From: Atopobacter phocae ATCC BAA-285 | GTDB taxonomy: Bacteria > Bacillota > Bacilli > Lactobacillales > Aerococcaceae | DNA length: 44,284 nt | NCBI RefSeq assembly: GCF_000526675.1 | Contig: NZ_JAGN01000008.1 | Coordinates: forward strand, 1 to 44,284 | Direction of reading: 5' to 3' | Shown: in pieces, positions 15,645 to 22,430 of the stretch | Numbering within the stretch: position 1 is the stretch's first letter | Layout of the letters: every line of letters starts with the position of its first letter | Made by a program: the position numbers and the translations under genes | The notes under the pieces: model-generated | Told to the model about the DNA's origin: nothing | Database searches by the model: none | The model's input: the letters and a program-made list of their open reading frames with translations, nothing else

Positions 15645-15682
15645 AACCCCAAAATCTGGTGAACCGGATGGCGGGGTTTTTT
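15645..15682 (+). terminator. Intrinsic terminator of pplA
   Basis: AACCCC / GGGGTT outer stem enclosing a second stem (ATCTGGT / ACCGGAT), then TTTTTT. Confidence 0.85.
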
Positions 15683-15754
15683 CAATTCGATCTTGTCTCT
15701 TTTTTTATTCACTCGGTTTATATATAATATACGTAATACAACGGAGGTGAACGA

Positions 15755-16843
15755 ATGAATAAAATATTCAAATATAAAAGTAGATGGTTCCTTTGTTTGT
15801 TAAGTCTGATGATTTTTATCGGTTGTACGAATCAGTCGACACAAACGAAAGAATTAGCGGTGTCAAAAACACCATTGACTGAAACAGAGACCTATTTAGA
15901 TACAGTCGTTCAGTTAAAGATTTATCATGATGGACAAGAAAAAGTGATGGAAGAAGCGTTTGACTTAGTAAGGCATTTTGATGATATTTGGTCACCCAAT
16001 GGAACTAAAAGTGAAGTGAAACAAATTAATCAAGCGGCAGGAGATCATCCGGTTAAAGTTTCAAAAGATACGATTGACGTCTTATTAGACGGACAACCGT
16101 ATGAAGAAAAAAGCCAAGGCTACTTCGACTTAACGGTGGATCCAATCGTTCGTTTATGGCAAATTGGGACGGATCAAGCACGTGTACCAGAAGAATCAGA
16201 AATTAAAGCAGCCTTACCTTTAATTGATTATCAACAAATTGAAATTAAGCCAGATGAGCAAACGGTTTATTTACCTCAAAAGGGAATGGGTGTTCAAATC
16301 GGTTCGATTGCGAAAGGGTATATTGCCGATCGATTAAAAGAATTGTTTGAATCGAAAGGTATTACAACAGCTATTATCAACTTAGGTGGTAACGTGGTAG
16401 TGATGGGACAATCGCCAAGCCGAGAAGATGGGTGGAATGTTGGTGTTCAAGATCCTGACGAAACACGTGGAGAAGTCGTTGGGAGTGTAATTATTAAAGA
16501 CAGTTCGATTGTAACGAGTGGTATTTATGAACGTTTTTTTGAACAAGACGGAAAAATGTACCATCATATTTTAAATCCAAAAACAGGTTACCCAGTCGAT
16601 AATGATATTTCGGGTGTGAGTGTCTTTACGAAAGAATCAGTAGATGGCGACGCACTTTCAACGACGTTATTCGCTTTAGGAGTGAAAGACGGACTCGCTT
16701 TAATCGAATCACTAGATGAAGTAGAAGCAGTCTTTGTTTTAAAAGATCATCGCGTGATAACAAGCTCAGGATTAGAAGGGAGGTTTCAATTAACCAATGA
16801 TCAATACAAGATGGAAACAATTAATGCATATCGTGGGAATTAG
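15755..16843 (+). CDS. fmnB: FAD:protein FMN transferase (ApbE family), FmnB
   Basis: 362 aa lipoprotein: a basic N-terminus, a hydrophobic helix and the lipobox FIGC (Cys24). ApbE motifs: YLDTVVQLKIY, QIGSIAKGYIADRL, the GGNVVVMG loop and SVDGDALSTTLFALG near the C-terminus with the Mg2+-binding Asp. It cleaves FAD and attaches FMN to Thr of the S/T-G-A-T motif, so the preceding gene product (PplA-like) is the evident substrate. RBS GGAGGTGA. Its 3' end overlaps dmkA by 47 nt, which suggests translational coupling. Confidence 0.92.
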   Translation: MNKIFKYKSRWFLCLLSLMIFIGCTNQSTQTKELAVSKTPLTETETYLDTVVQLKIYHDGQEKVMEEAFDLVRHFDDIWSPNGTKSEVKQINQAAGDHPVKVSKDTIDVLLDGQPYEEKSQGYFDLTVDPIVRLWQIGTDQARVPEESEIKAALPLIDYQQIEIKPDEQTVYLPQKGMGVQIGSIAKGYIADRLKELFESKGITTAIINLGGNVVVMGQSPSREDGWNVGVQDPDETRGEVVGSVIIKDSSIVTSGIYERFFEQDGKMYHHILNPKTGYPVDNDISGVSVFTKESVDGDALSTTLFALGVKDGLALIESLDEVEAVFVLKDHRVITSSGLEGRFQLTNDQYKMETINAYRGN

Positions 16844-17828
16844 TGATTACGGTGAGACACCCACTCAAGCAGTGAGTTATCAGCCGATGACTTTGCCGGT
16901 TTTTTTAGAATTAGTTGAAATCAAAACAAAATTAGCGAGTCTTTTTCCATTTATTATTGGGGTGTTGTTTAGTTATTTAACTTATCATACGTTGAATGGA
17001 TTGAATTTATTTATTTTCTTCTTAGCGATGTTAATGTTTGATATGGCAACAACAGCGATTAATAATACGATGGATTATCATAAAGCACTTGATATGACGT
17101 ATAAGTACGAAGAAAATGTGATTGGGCGTGCGCATCTAAATCCTCGAATAGCTCATCAAATTATTTTTGGATTAATTGGTGTGTCAGTCATTTTTTCATT
17201 AATTTTAGTTTATCGGACGGACTTTTTACTATTAGTTCTTGGTGGACTCTGTTATATTGTTGGGATTTTCTATACGTTTGGGCCGCTGCCTTTATCACGT
17301 ATGCCTTTAGGCGAAATTTTTTCAGGAGTCACGATGGGGTTCGGTATTTTCTTTTTAGCAGTATATATGTCTTATTATCCAGAGTTATTAACGTCACAAT
17401 TTGATTGGGAACGCGGAAGTGTAACGGTCTTTTTCGCTTTTTTACCAACGTTACGTATTTTTTGGCATAGTATTCCGTTAGTCGCACAAATTTCTAACAT
17501 TATGTTAGCAAATAATTTATCGGATGTGGATACGGATATTCGGAATGAGCGGTTTACGTTAGTTTATTATATAGGTGTTCCGCAGGCTAAAATGTTATAT
17601 TGGTTTTTAGCAAGTATTCCGTGGTTCTATTTAACGGTAGAGATATTAGTAGGATATTATCCGATTTTTGCTTTATTGATGTATTTCCTTCTTCCAATAT
17701 ACTTTAAGAAGGTGAGAAAGTTGACGGCTTATCCGAGTAAGTCGGAAACGTTTATTGAGACGATTAAAACGTTTGTGCTCTTTAATGTAGCATGGATTGT
17801 GTTATTGGTTTTATCGATTTTCTTTTAA
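16797..17828 (+). CDS. dmkA: 1,4-dihydroxy-2-naphthoate polyprenyltransferase-like protein, DmkA (UbiA superfamily)
   Basis: 343 aa, about eight or nine membrane helices. UbiA-type Asp-rich motifs: N-N-T-M-D-Y-H-K-A-L-D (about residues 81-91) and NLSDVDTDIRNERFTL (about residue 240). It joins the polyprenyl chain made by DmkB to the naphthoate ring to give demethylmenaquinone in the membrane. The 16797 start is preceded by GGGAGG (16778-16783) at a long 13-nt distance; the in-frame ATG at 16824 is an alternative. Several bases overlap fmnB. No other men genes are in the window, so ring synthesis or uptake of the naphthoate precursor must be elsewhere. Confidence 0.85.
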   Translation: MINTRWKQLMHIVGISDYGETPTQAVSYQPMTLPVFLELVEIKTKLASLFPFIIGVLFSYLTYHTLNGLNLFIFFLAMLMFDMATTAINNTMDYHKALDMTYKYEENVIGRAHLNPRIAHQIIFGLIGVSVIFSLILVYRTDFLLLVLGGLCYIVGIFYTFGPLPLSRMPLGEIFSGVTMGFGIFFLAVYMSYYPELLTSQFDWERGSVTVFFAFLPTLRIFWHSIPLVAQISNIMLANNLSDVDTDIRNERFTLVYYIGVPQAKMLYWFLASIPWFYLTVEILVGYYPIFALLMYFLLPIYFKKVRKLTAYPSKSETFIETIKTFVLFNVAWIVLLVLSIFF

Positions 17829-17839
17829 ATGATTAAATG

Positions 17840-17871
17840 AGCGTAGTCTAGTTTTAGGCTATGCTTTTTTT
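17840..17871 (+). terminator. Intrinsic terminator of fmnB-dmkA
   Basis: 9-bp stem AGCGTAGTC / GGCTATGCT with two G-T pairs, then seven T. Confidence 0.8.
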
Positions 17872-17891
17872 GTTGGGAAAAAGGGTATTCA

Positions 17892-17949
17892 GAGTCGCCA
17901 CCTATGCGAAGTGAAAAGGGAGTGGAAGATAAGTATAAATAGGTGGACG
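17892..17949 (+). repeat. 58-bp direct repeat, copy 1
   Basis: Starts GAGTCGCCACCTATG and ends AATAGGTGGACG. It differs from copy 2 at two positions only. The ends CCACCTAT (17898-17905) and ATAGGTGG (17939-17946) are inverted, so each copy can fold as a long-loop hairpin. Confidence 0.9.
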
Positions 17950-18029
17950 CTTTCCGCGGGCAAGGCTTCAACTCTTAGTGTTCACAGAAGGTTCACCCTA
18001 AGGATTTTCAGCACTTGCTTATCCCGCAG
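17950..18029 (+). repeat. 80-bp core between the 58-bp copies, imperfect inverted repeat
   Basis: Begins with TTTCCGCGGGCAAGG and ends with CTTATCCCGCAG, which pair imperfectly (CCGCGGG.AAG with CTT..CCCGC.GG). An internal CTTAG/CTAAGG pair is also visible. The ends resemble the intergenic repeat common in Bacillales genomes that runs from GACTCCTGCGGG to CCCGCGGAAAGC on the other strand. No coding capacity is credible. Confidence 0.75.
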
Positions 18030-18087
18030 GAGTCGCCACCTATGTGAAGTGAAAAGGGAGTGGGAGATAAGTATAAATAGGTGGACG
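18030..18087 (+). repeat. 58-bp direct repeat, copy 2
   Basis: Identical to copy 1 at 56 of 58 positions (TATGtG and GTGGgAG here). The start-to-start distance is 138 bp. Confidence 0.9.
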
Positions 18088-18108
18088 TTTAGCATTTGAA
18101 AACACAAC

Positions 18109-18151
18109 AAAAAAGGATGCCTCCTTATAATGAAAAGAGGGCATCCTTTTT
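18109..18151. terminator. Bidirectional terminator
   Basis: AAAAGGATGCC / GGCATCCTTTT stem with A tracts on the left and T tracts on the right. It serves the minus-strand NusG-II gene and can also stop plus-strand transcription coming from the repeat region. Confidence 0.8.
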
Positions 18152-18166
18152 ATTGATGGGTATCTT

Positions 18167-18601
18167 TTAAAGTGGTGTAATCAATTCGTCTGCTTCTGCT
18201 TCTGCTTGGCCTTCGATAATTAAAATAAGGTCATGTGGTAAGCAGAGAGCTACTTGGCCGGGGCGATCAATCCAACCAGTTTTCACCGCGATTTGATGGG
18301 GGGAATTATCTTCTTTGACACGAGCACGGTTGCCGTCGATTTGAATGGTATTCCATTGACTTTTACTTGGATGATACGTTTTTTCGATATGTAAGTCTTC
18401 TTCTAATGAGAATCGATCAACAATTTCACCGCGTATTTTGACAATGGCGATCCGTTCTGTTCCTTCAGGCATTTGTGCATGTTGATACGCAAAAATGACG
18501 TGTGGAACAAAAGACAAGGCGATAATTAACCCAATAACTACGTAGTCAAAAGGTCTTAACAATTGGCGCATGCGTTGATATGCCGTTTTGAATCGAGTCA
18601 T
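18167..18601 (-). CDS. NusG domain II-containing membrane protein
   Basis: 144 aa. One N-terminal membrane helix (about residues 19-38, YVVIGLIIALSFVPHVIFAY) is followed by an extracytoplasmic NusG-II-type domain (about 50-135), with GEIVDRFSLEED, the turn IDGNRARVKEDNSPHQIAVKTGWID and VALCLPHDLILII. The family often has a Cys pair or flavin-linked partners and is repeatedly found next to Gx transporters and FMN-binding proteins. Its position beside dmkA suggests an accessory role in the electron-transfer locus. It is 18 nt downstream of the deoxyribosyltransferase gene on the minus strand, probably in one transcript. Molecular function unknown. Confidence 0.75.
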   Translation of the reverse strand: MTRFKTAYQRMRQLLRPFDYVVIGLIIALSFVPHVIFAYQHAQMPEGTERIAIVKIRGEIVDRFSLEEDLHIEKTYHPSKSQWNTIQIDGNRARVKEDNSPHQIAVKTGWIDRPGQVALCLPHDLILIIEGQAEAEADELITPL

Positions 18602-18619
18602 TTATTCCACTCCTTGTGT

Positions 18620-19102
18620 TTAATGTGAAGGTAAATATTGTTGGATTTCTGCAATTAGGTCAGAACTGCTTGATAAAATTTTTCCATTTTTCTTGATTAG
18701 TCCCGCTGTATATAAGTTAACATAAGGGAATTGTGATTCTGCTACCTCTTGTAATGCATCAAGCTTTTGTTGGTTCGTTGCCCCGTTTTGACGCACATCG
18801 GTAAATAATCCTAAAATCGGAATTCCTGCTTGGAAAGCCACGCCAATCTCACTCGCAACACCTGCATCAATCGTAATTCCGTCTAGCACAGCAATTACTA
18901 ACTGTGAAGCGAGTAGTTCGTCGGTATCATATTGTGCAATTTGTTGACTATTCGCGAATGAATTCTTGTCATTAATGGCGACTGCTTCCTGTGGTAAGTA
19001 AACAGCTACTTCTGGGTAAGTTGCACGAATTTTTTCGACAACTGTTGCGTTGTAAAGTTGTTCAGATTCTGAAAAAAGCGGTGCAGCAAAATAAATCTTC
19101 AT
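18620..19102 (-). CDS. Nucleoside 2-deoxyribosyltransferase
   Basis: 160 aa, close to the lactobacillar enzymes. The N-terminal MKIYFAAPLFSESEQ nucleobase/phosphate-loop region and the active-site block VLDGITIDAGVASEIGVAF, with the nucleophile Glu85 and Asp74, are visible. It exchanges the base of 2'-deoxynucleosides through a covalent deoxyribosyl-enzyme and serves nucleotide salvage. RBS AAGGAGG. It is upstream of, and probably co-transcribed with, the NusG-II gene, although no functional link between them is evident. Confidence 0.85.
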   Translation of the reverse strand: MKIYFAAPLFSESEQLYNATVVEKIRATYPEVAVYLPQEAVAINDKNSFANSQQIAQYDTDELLASQLVIAVLDGITIDAGVASEIGVAFQAGIPILGLFTDVRQNGATNQQKLDALQEVAESQFPYVNLYTAGLIKKNGKILSSSSDLIAEIQQYLPSH

Positions 19103-19264
19103 TCATTTTCCTCCTTGAGTATTAATCATTTTGAACTTAGTATACCGAATTCATTCTTTATTTTCTAATGTTTTGTTAGCGTATCAAAAAGAGAAGAGAA
19201 AGAAATCTTGCGTTAAAGAGTATTCATCGATACTTATGAGTCATCTTTGAAAATGAAAGTCGTC

Positions 19265-19293
19265 TTGACAAAATGAGAAAACTATTATAAAAT
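19265..19293 (+). promoter_or_regulatory. Promoter of the tyrosine-leader/ABC-importer operon
   Basis: Consensus TTGACA (19265-19270), a 17-bp spacer and TAAAAT (19288-19293). Transcription would start near 19300, just before the leader ORF's RBS. An inverted repeat AGTAT-N6-ATACT (19219-19234) lies upstream. Confidence 0.75.
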
Positions 19294-19323
19294 AATGAGC
19301 ATACAAATAAGAAAGGATGATAA

Positions 19324-19419
19324 ATGATGAGAATTTTTAATAAAAGAAGTATTCAATTAAATGTTATTCCGTCATTCGAGTTACTTTCTTATTATTACTA
19401 CATGAGATACAGTTTGTAA
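19324..19419 (+). CDS. Putative 31-aa leader peptide with a run of four Tyr codons
   Basis: AAAGGATG (19312-19319) precedes ATG-ATG at 19324-19329; the ATG at 19327 is an alternative start. The ORF begins MMRIFNKRSIQ and its C-terminal part reads SYYYYMRYSL, then TAA at 19417. Codons 23-26 are TAT TAT TAC TAC (19390-19401) and codon 29 is TAC: five Tyr in 31 codons, four of them in a row. It lies about 25 nt from a consensus promoter and is followed by a structured leader and an intrinsic terminator before the importer genes. This is the layout of a ribosome-mediated attenuation leader sensing charged tRNA-Tyr. Seen: ORF, RBS, Tyr run. Inferred: function. Confidence 0.65.
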   Translation: MMRIFNKRSIQLNVIPSFELLSYYYYMRYSL

Positions 19420-19578
19420 AAATGTTTTCAAAACATGGATACAAACGAATTGAATCGGTTTGTATCTATGTGGTTGATATGATGAATTCTGTTTGCCTTG
19501 TAGATCAATTCAATAAAGGCGAACGCACCAATCAAACCATTGATAGTGACGCCTATTTTTTAATAGGTGTCTTTTTTT
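19412..19578 (+). promoter_or_regulatory. Transcription attenuator with mutually exclusive pairings and terminator
   Basis: Segment A, GTTTGTA (19412-19418, the last codons and stop of the leader ORF), can pair with B, TACAAAC (19440-19446). B can instead pair with C, GTTTGTA (19458-19464), within the 9-bp hairpin GATACAAAC/GTTTGTATC (19438-19446/19458-19466). C also overlaps GGTTTG (19457-19462), complementary to CAAACC (19533-19538). The intrinsic terminator is GACGCCTATT-TTTT-AATAGGTGTC plus seven T (19548-19578). AATA-aa-GGCG (19512-19521) is complementary to its left arm and competes with the hairpin GTTTGCCTT/AAGGCGAAC (19491-19499/19516-19524). There is no T-box sequence. Confidence 0.65.
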
Positions 19579-19604
19579 ATAACCGAAATGAAAGGATGAA
19601 TGAT

Positions 19605-20591
19605 ATGTTGAAACAATATATACAATTGATGACAAAAATGTTTGTCATAGTAGGGGGGCTCATTTTAATTATATTGGCTGGCCACTATGTATCCAATCAA
19701 AAGCGTTCAACCGAGACGACCGGTTACCGTATAGGAATTGCTAAATTTATGGATCATGCTTCACTCAATGCTGCAGTAGAGGGATTTGAGCAAGCATTAT
19801 CCGATAATGGACTGGTAGATGGTGACACGATTCAAATTGATTACAAAAGTTCTGAAGGAGATCAAGCTAACTTACAAAGTATTGGTCAGCAATTTAAAGG
19901 TCGGCAAGATTTAATTTTTGCTATTGCAACACCTGCAGCACAAGCGATGGCGATGAATGAAAAAGAAACACCTATTTTATTTACAGCGGTGACTGATCCA
20001 GTTTCGTCTCAATTAATTCAAGATGAAAAGCATCCAGAGGCAAATATAACTGGGACAAAAGATGCGATTCCTGTTGAACGTAGTGTCAATACTTTATTAC
20101 AAGTGAAACCGACTTTAAAGACGATTGGATTTATTTACAACGGAGGAGAGCAAAACTCCATCCAACAATTGAACGAACTATTATCAGTGGCTAAGCAAAA
20201 AGGAATTCAAGTGAAAGCAATGAGTGTGAGTTCAACGAATGACGTGCAACAAGCTACTATTAATTTAGCGCGACAAGTCGATGGCATGTATTTACCGACA
20301 GATAATACGATTACATCATCAATCGCAACGATTGGACCAATCTTAACACGGTATCAATTGCCAACTGTCGGCGCAGATTATGCGATGTTTGATTATGTAT
20401 TAGCGACGTATGGTGTAGATTACTATCAATTAGGGTATCAAACGGGAGAAATGGCGGTTCAACTTTATCAAGGTAAAGCAACGATTCAAGATTTACCAGT
20501 TGAAGCCCCCGCAACTTTTGATTTACATATTAATCAATCGATTGCGAATCAATTGAATATTCCAACAGAAGTGACGGATCAACTCAAATAA
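19605..20591 (+). CDS. ABC importer substrate-binding protein (TrpX-like), probable aromatic amino acid transport
   Basis: 328 aa from the ATG at 19605, chosen because AAAGGA lies 8 nt upstream; the open frame extends to 19422, but that part covers the attenuator hairpins. An N-terminal hydrophobic helix (about residues 10-28) has no lipobox Cys, so the protein is probably anchored by an uncleaved helix. The rest is a type I periplasmic-binding fold of the ABC.X4 family (YRIGIAKFMDHASLNAAVEGFEQAL, FAIATPAAQAMA, PILFTAVTDPVSSQL, GADYAMFDYVLATYGVDYYQLGYQTG). The family includes streptococcal TrpX. The leader with Tyr codons suggests tyrosine as ligand here; that is inference. Confidence 0.8.
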   Translation: MLKQYIQLMTKMFVIVGGLILIILAGHYVSNQKRSTETTGYRIGIAKFMDHASLNAAVEGFEQALSDNGLVDGDTIQIDYKSSEGDQANLQSIGQQFKGRQDLIFAIATPAAQAMAMNEKETPILFTAVTDPVSSQLIQDEKHPEANITGTKDAIPVERSVNTLLQVKPTLKTIGFIYNGGEQNSIQQLNELLSVAKQKGIQVKAMSVSSTNDVQQATINLARQVDGMYLPTDNTITSSIATIGPILTRYQLPTVGADYAMFDYVLATYGVDYYQLGYQTGEMAVQLYQGKATIQDLPVEAPATFDLHINQSIANQLNIPTEVTDQLK

Positions 20592-20646
20592 TAACGACGC
20601 ATGATAAGACAAAATAAATGAAAAAGATAAAGGGAAGAGGGATGGA

Positions 20647-21546
20647 ATGGATATTATAATTTCAAGTGTATCACAAGGGTTTTTCTGGTCATTAATGGCA
20701 ATCGGGGTGTATATGACGTTTCGATTGTTAGATATTGCTGATTTATCAGCAGAAGGAAGTTTTCCATTGGGGGCAGCCATTTGTGCGCAATTACTCGTAC
20801 ATGGTTATTCACCAATTGTCGCCACATTAGCTAGTTTTATTGGTGGGATGTTAGCGGGTGGAGTGGCCGGATTTCTTCATACGAAGATGCACATTCCTTC
20901 TTTATTAACAGGAATTTTAGTGTTGACCGGTTTGTATTCTTTTAACTTACGATTAATGGGACGGGCGAATATTCCTTTAATGACTACACCGACTTTAATT
21001 TTAAAAGTGCAATCATTAGGAATTTCGGATGAATGGGCCGGTTTTATCGTCGGACTATTAATGGTTATTTTAGTCATTAGCGTATTAGTTTGGTTTTTAA
21101 ATACATCTTTTGGTTTGGCATTACGAGCAACTGGTGATAATCAAATGATGAGTACGGCTAATGGCATTAACGTGAAAAAAATGATGGTATTAGCGTATAT
21201 GATTAGTAATGGATTAATTGCTTTATCGGGTGCATTACTGGCTCAAAATAACGGTTATGCGGATATTAGTATGGGGATTGGAACGATTGTGATTGGATTA
21301 GCTTCAGTCATTATTGCGGAAGTATTGTTCCACAATTTAACGATTGGGCAACGATTCTTAACAATTGTCGCTGGTTCAATTATTTATCGATTAGTGATTG
21401 ATTTTGTCATGCAACAAGCATTTATTCCGATTACACCAAGCGATATAAAAGGGCTCTCTGCCATCGCCTTAGCAATTATTTTATGGGCGCCTCATGCCAC
21501 GAAAGCCTTTCAAACGAATCGTAACATCAAGCGAAATAATAGATAG
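20647..21546 (+). CDS. ABC importer permease (TrpY-like)
   Basis: 299 aa with about eight hydrophobic segments. Typical permease features of the branched-chain/ABC.X4 class: FWSLMAIGVYMTFRLLDIADLSAEGSFPLGAA at the N-terminus and the ATPase-contact loop LRATGDNQMMSTANGINVKKM (about residues 160-180). It is the membrane channel of the three-gene importer, between the binding protein (56 nt upstream) and the ATPase (10 nt downstream). Gene symbol withheld because the substrate is not proven. Confidence 0.85.
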   Translation: MDIIISSVSQGFFWSLMAIGVYMTFRLLDIADLSAEGSFPLGAAICAQLLVHGYSPIVATLASFIGGMLAGGVAGFLHTKMHIPSLLTGILVLTGLYSFNLRLMGRANIPLMTTPTLILKVQSLGISDEWAGFIVGLLMVILVISVLVWFLNTSFGLALRATGDNQMMSTANGINVKKMMVLAYMISNGLIALSGALLAQNNGYADISMGIGTIVIGLASVIIAEVLFHNLTIGQRFLTIVAGSIIYRLVIDFVMQQAFIPITPSDIKGLSAIALAIILWAPHATKAFQTNRNIKRNNR

Positions 21547-21555
21547 GAGAAAGCG

Positions 21556-22362
21556 ATGACTGAAAATATATTAAGTTTAACTAACATACAAAAAACTTTT
21601 GGTGCTGGAACGATTAATGAGAATCACGTGTTAAAGGGACTAAGCATTGATATTCGACGAGGCGATTTTATTACAGTAATTGGTGGGAACGGTGCGGGTA
21701 AGTCAACGCTAATGAATATGATAGCGGGTACGTTATTTCCTGATGCAGGAGAATTACTGTTAAAAGGCGAACCTATAACACGCACGAATGCCACGCAACG
21801 AGCGAAATGGTTAGGACGGGTGTTTCAAGATCCTAATTTCGGTACAGCGCGAAACTTAAAAATCGAAGAAAATCTAGCCATTGCATTAAGTCGAGGCAAA
21901 CGTCATACACTTCGTAAAAGTGTGACACCAGCGATGCGTAATATGTTTCGTGAGCAGCTAGCGGAATTAAATATGGGCTTAGAAGATCGTTTAGAGACGG
22001 ATGCGGGCTTTTTATCCGGAGGGCAACGCCAAGTCGTCACCTTAATGATGGCCGTCTTACAAACGCCTGAGTTGCTTCTACTAGATGAGCATACAGCTGC
22101 TTTAGATCCGCGCATGAGCGCAATTGTTATGGAATTGACGAATCGCGTGGTCCAAAAACATCAATTAACAACTTTAATGATTACACATGATATGAGTGAT
22201 GCGCTTAAATACGGTAATCGTTTAATTATGCTCCACAAAGGACGTATCGCCTTAGATTTGAATCAAGCGGATAAAGCCAACTTGACGATGCCGCAATTAC
22301 TTGACTTATTTTATCAAAGTGTAGGCGAGCGGTTATCTGATGACAGTTTATTGTTAGCATAA
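21556..22362 (+). CDS. ABC importer ATPase (TrpZ-like)
   Basis: 268 aa. Walker A GGNGAGKST (about residue 43), Q-loop in VFQDPNFGT, signature LSGGQRQ (about residue 155), Walker B LLLLDEHTAALDP and switch His in ITHDMSD. It powers the importer made of the two preceding gene products. RBS GGAGAAAG. It ends the operon just before a bidirectional terminator. Confidence 0.9.
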   Translation: MTENILSLTNIQKTFGAGTINENHVLKGLSIDIRRGDFITVIGGNGAGKSTLMNMIAGTLFPDAGELLLKGEPITRTNATQRAKWLGRVFQDPNFGTARNLKIEENLAIALSRGKRHTLRKSVTPAMRNMFREQLAELNMGLEDRLETDAGFLSGGQRQVVTLMMAVLQTPELLLLDEHTAALDPRMSAIVMELTNRVVQKHQLTTLMITHDMSDALKYGNRLIMLHKGRIALDLNQADKANLTMPQLLDLFYQSVGERLSDDSLLLA

Positions 22363-22366
22363 AATA

Positions 22367-22396
22367 AAAAACACGACATAATGTCGTGTTTTTTTT
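22367..22396. terminator. Bidirectional terminator between the importer operon and brnQ
   Basis: ACACGACAT / ATGTCGTGT stem with A-rich left and T-rich right flanks, so it works for both convergent transcripts. Confidence 0.9.
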
Positions 22397-22430
22397 GTTC
22401 AAATTTTATTGTATGAAGGATTTAACAATG

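Noticed and set aside
17892-18087. Possible CRISPR array
   Set aside because: Only two long copies, a single 80-bp structured spacer and no cas genes.
17911-18099. 62-aa ORF over the direct repeats
   Set aside because: It runs through both 58-bp repeat copies and the inverted-repeat core; its ends repeat each other because the DNA does. No RBS and no protein-like composition.
19422-19604. N-terminal extension of the ABC binding protein
   Set aside because: This stretch holds the attenuator hairpins and terminator, has no RBS, and the translated part is unlike any signal region. The ATG at 19605 has a good RBS and starts directly before the membrane helix.
19300-19604. Tyrosine or tryptophan T-box riboswitch before the ABC importer
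   Set aside because: The conserved T-box core GGGTGGNACC is absent, whereas it is clear before thrS. The Tyr-rich ORF with RBS explains the leader better.
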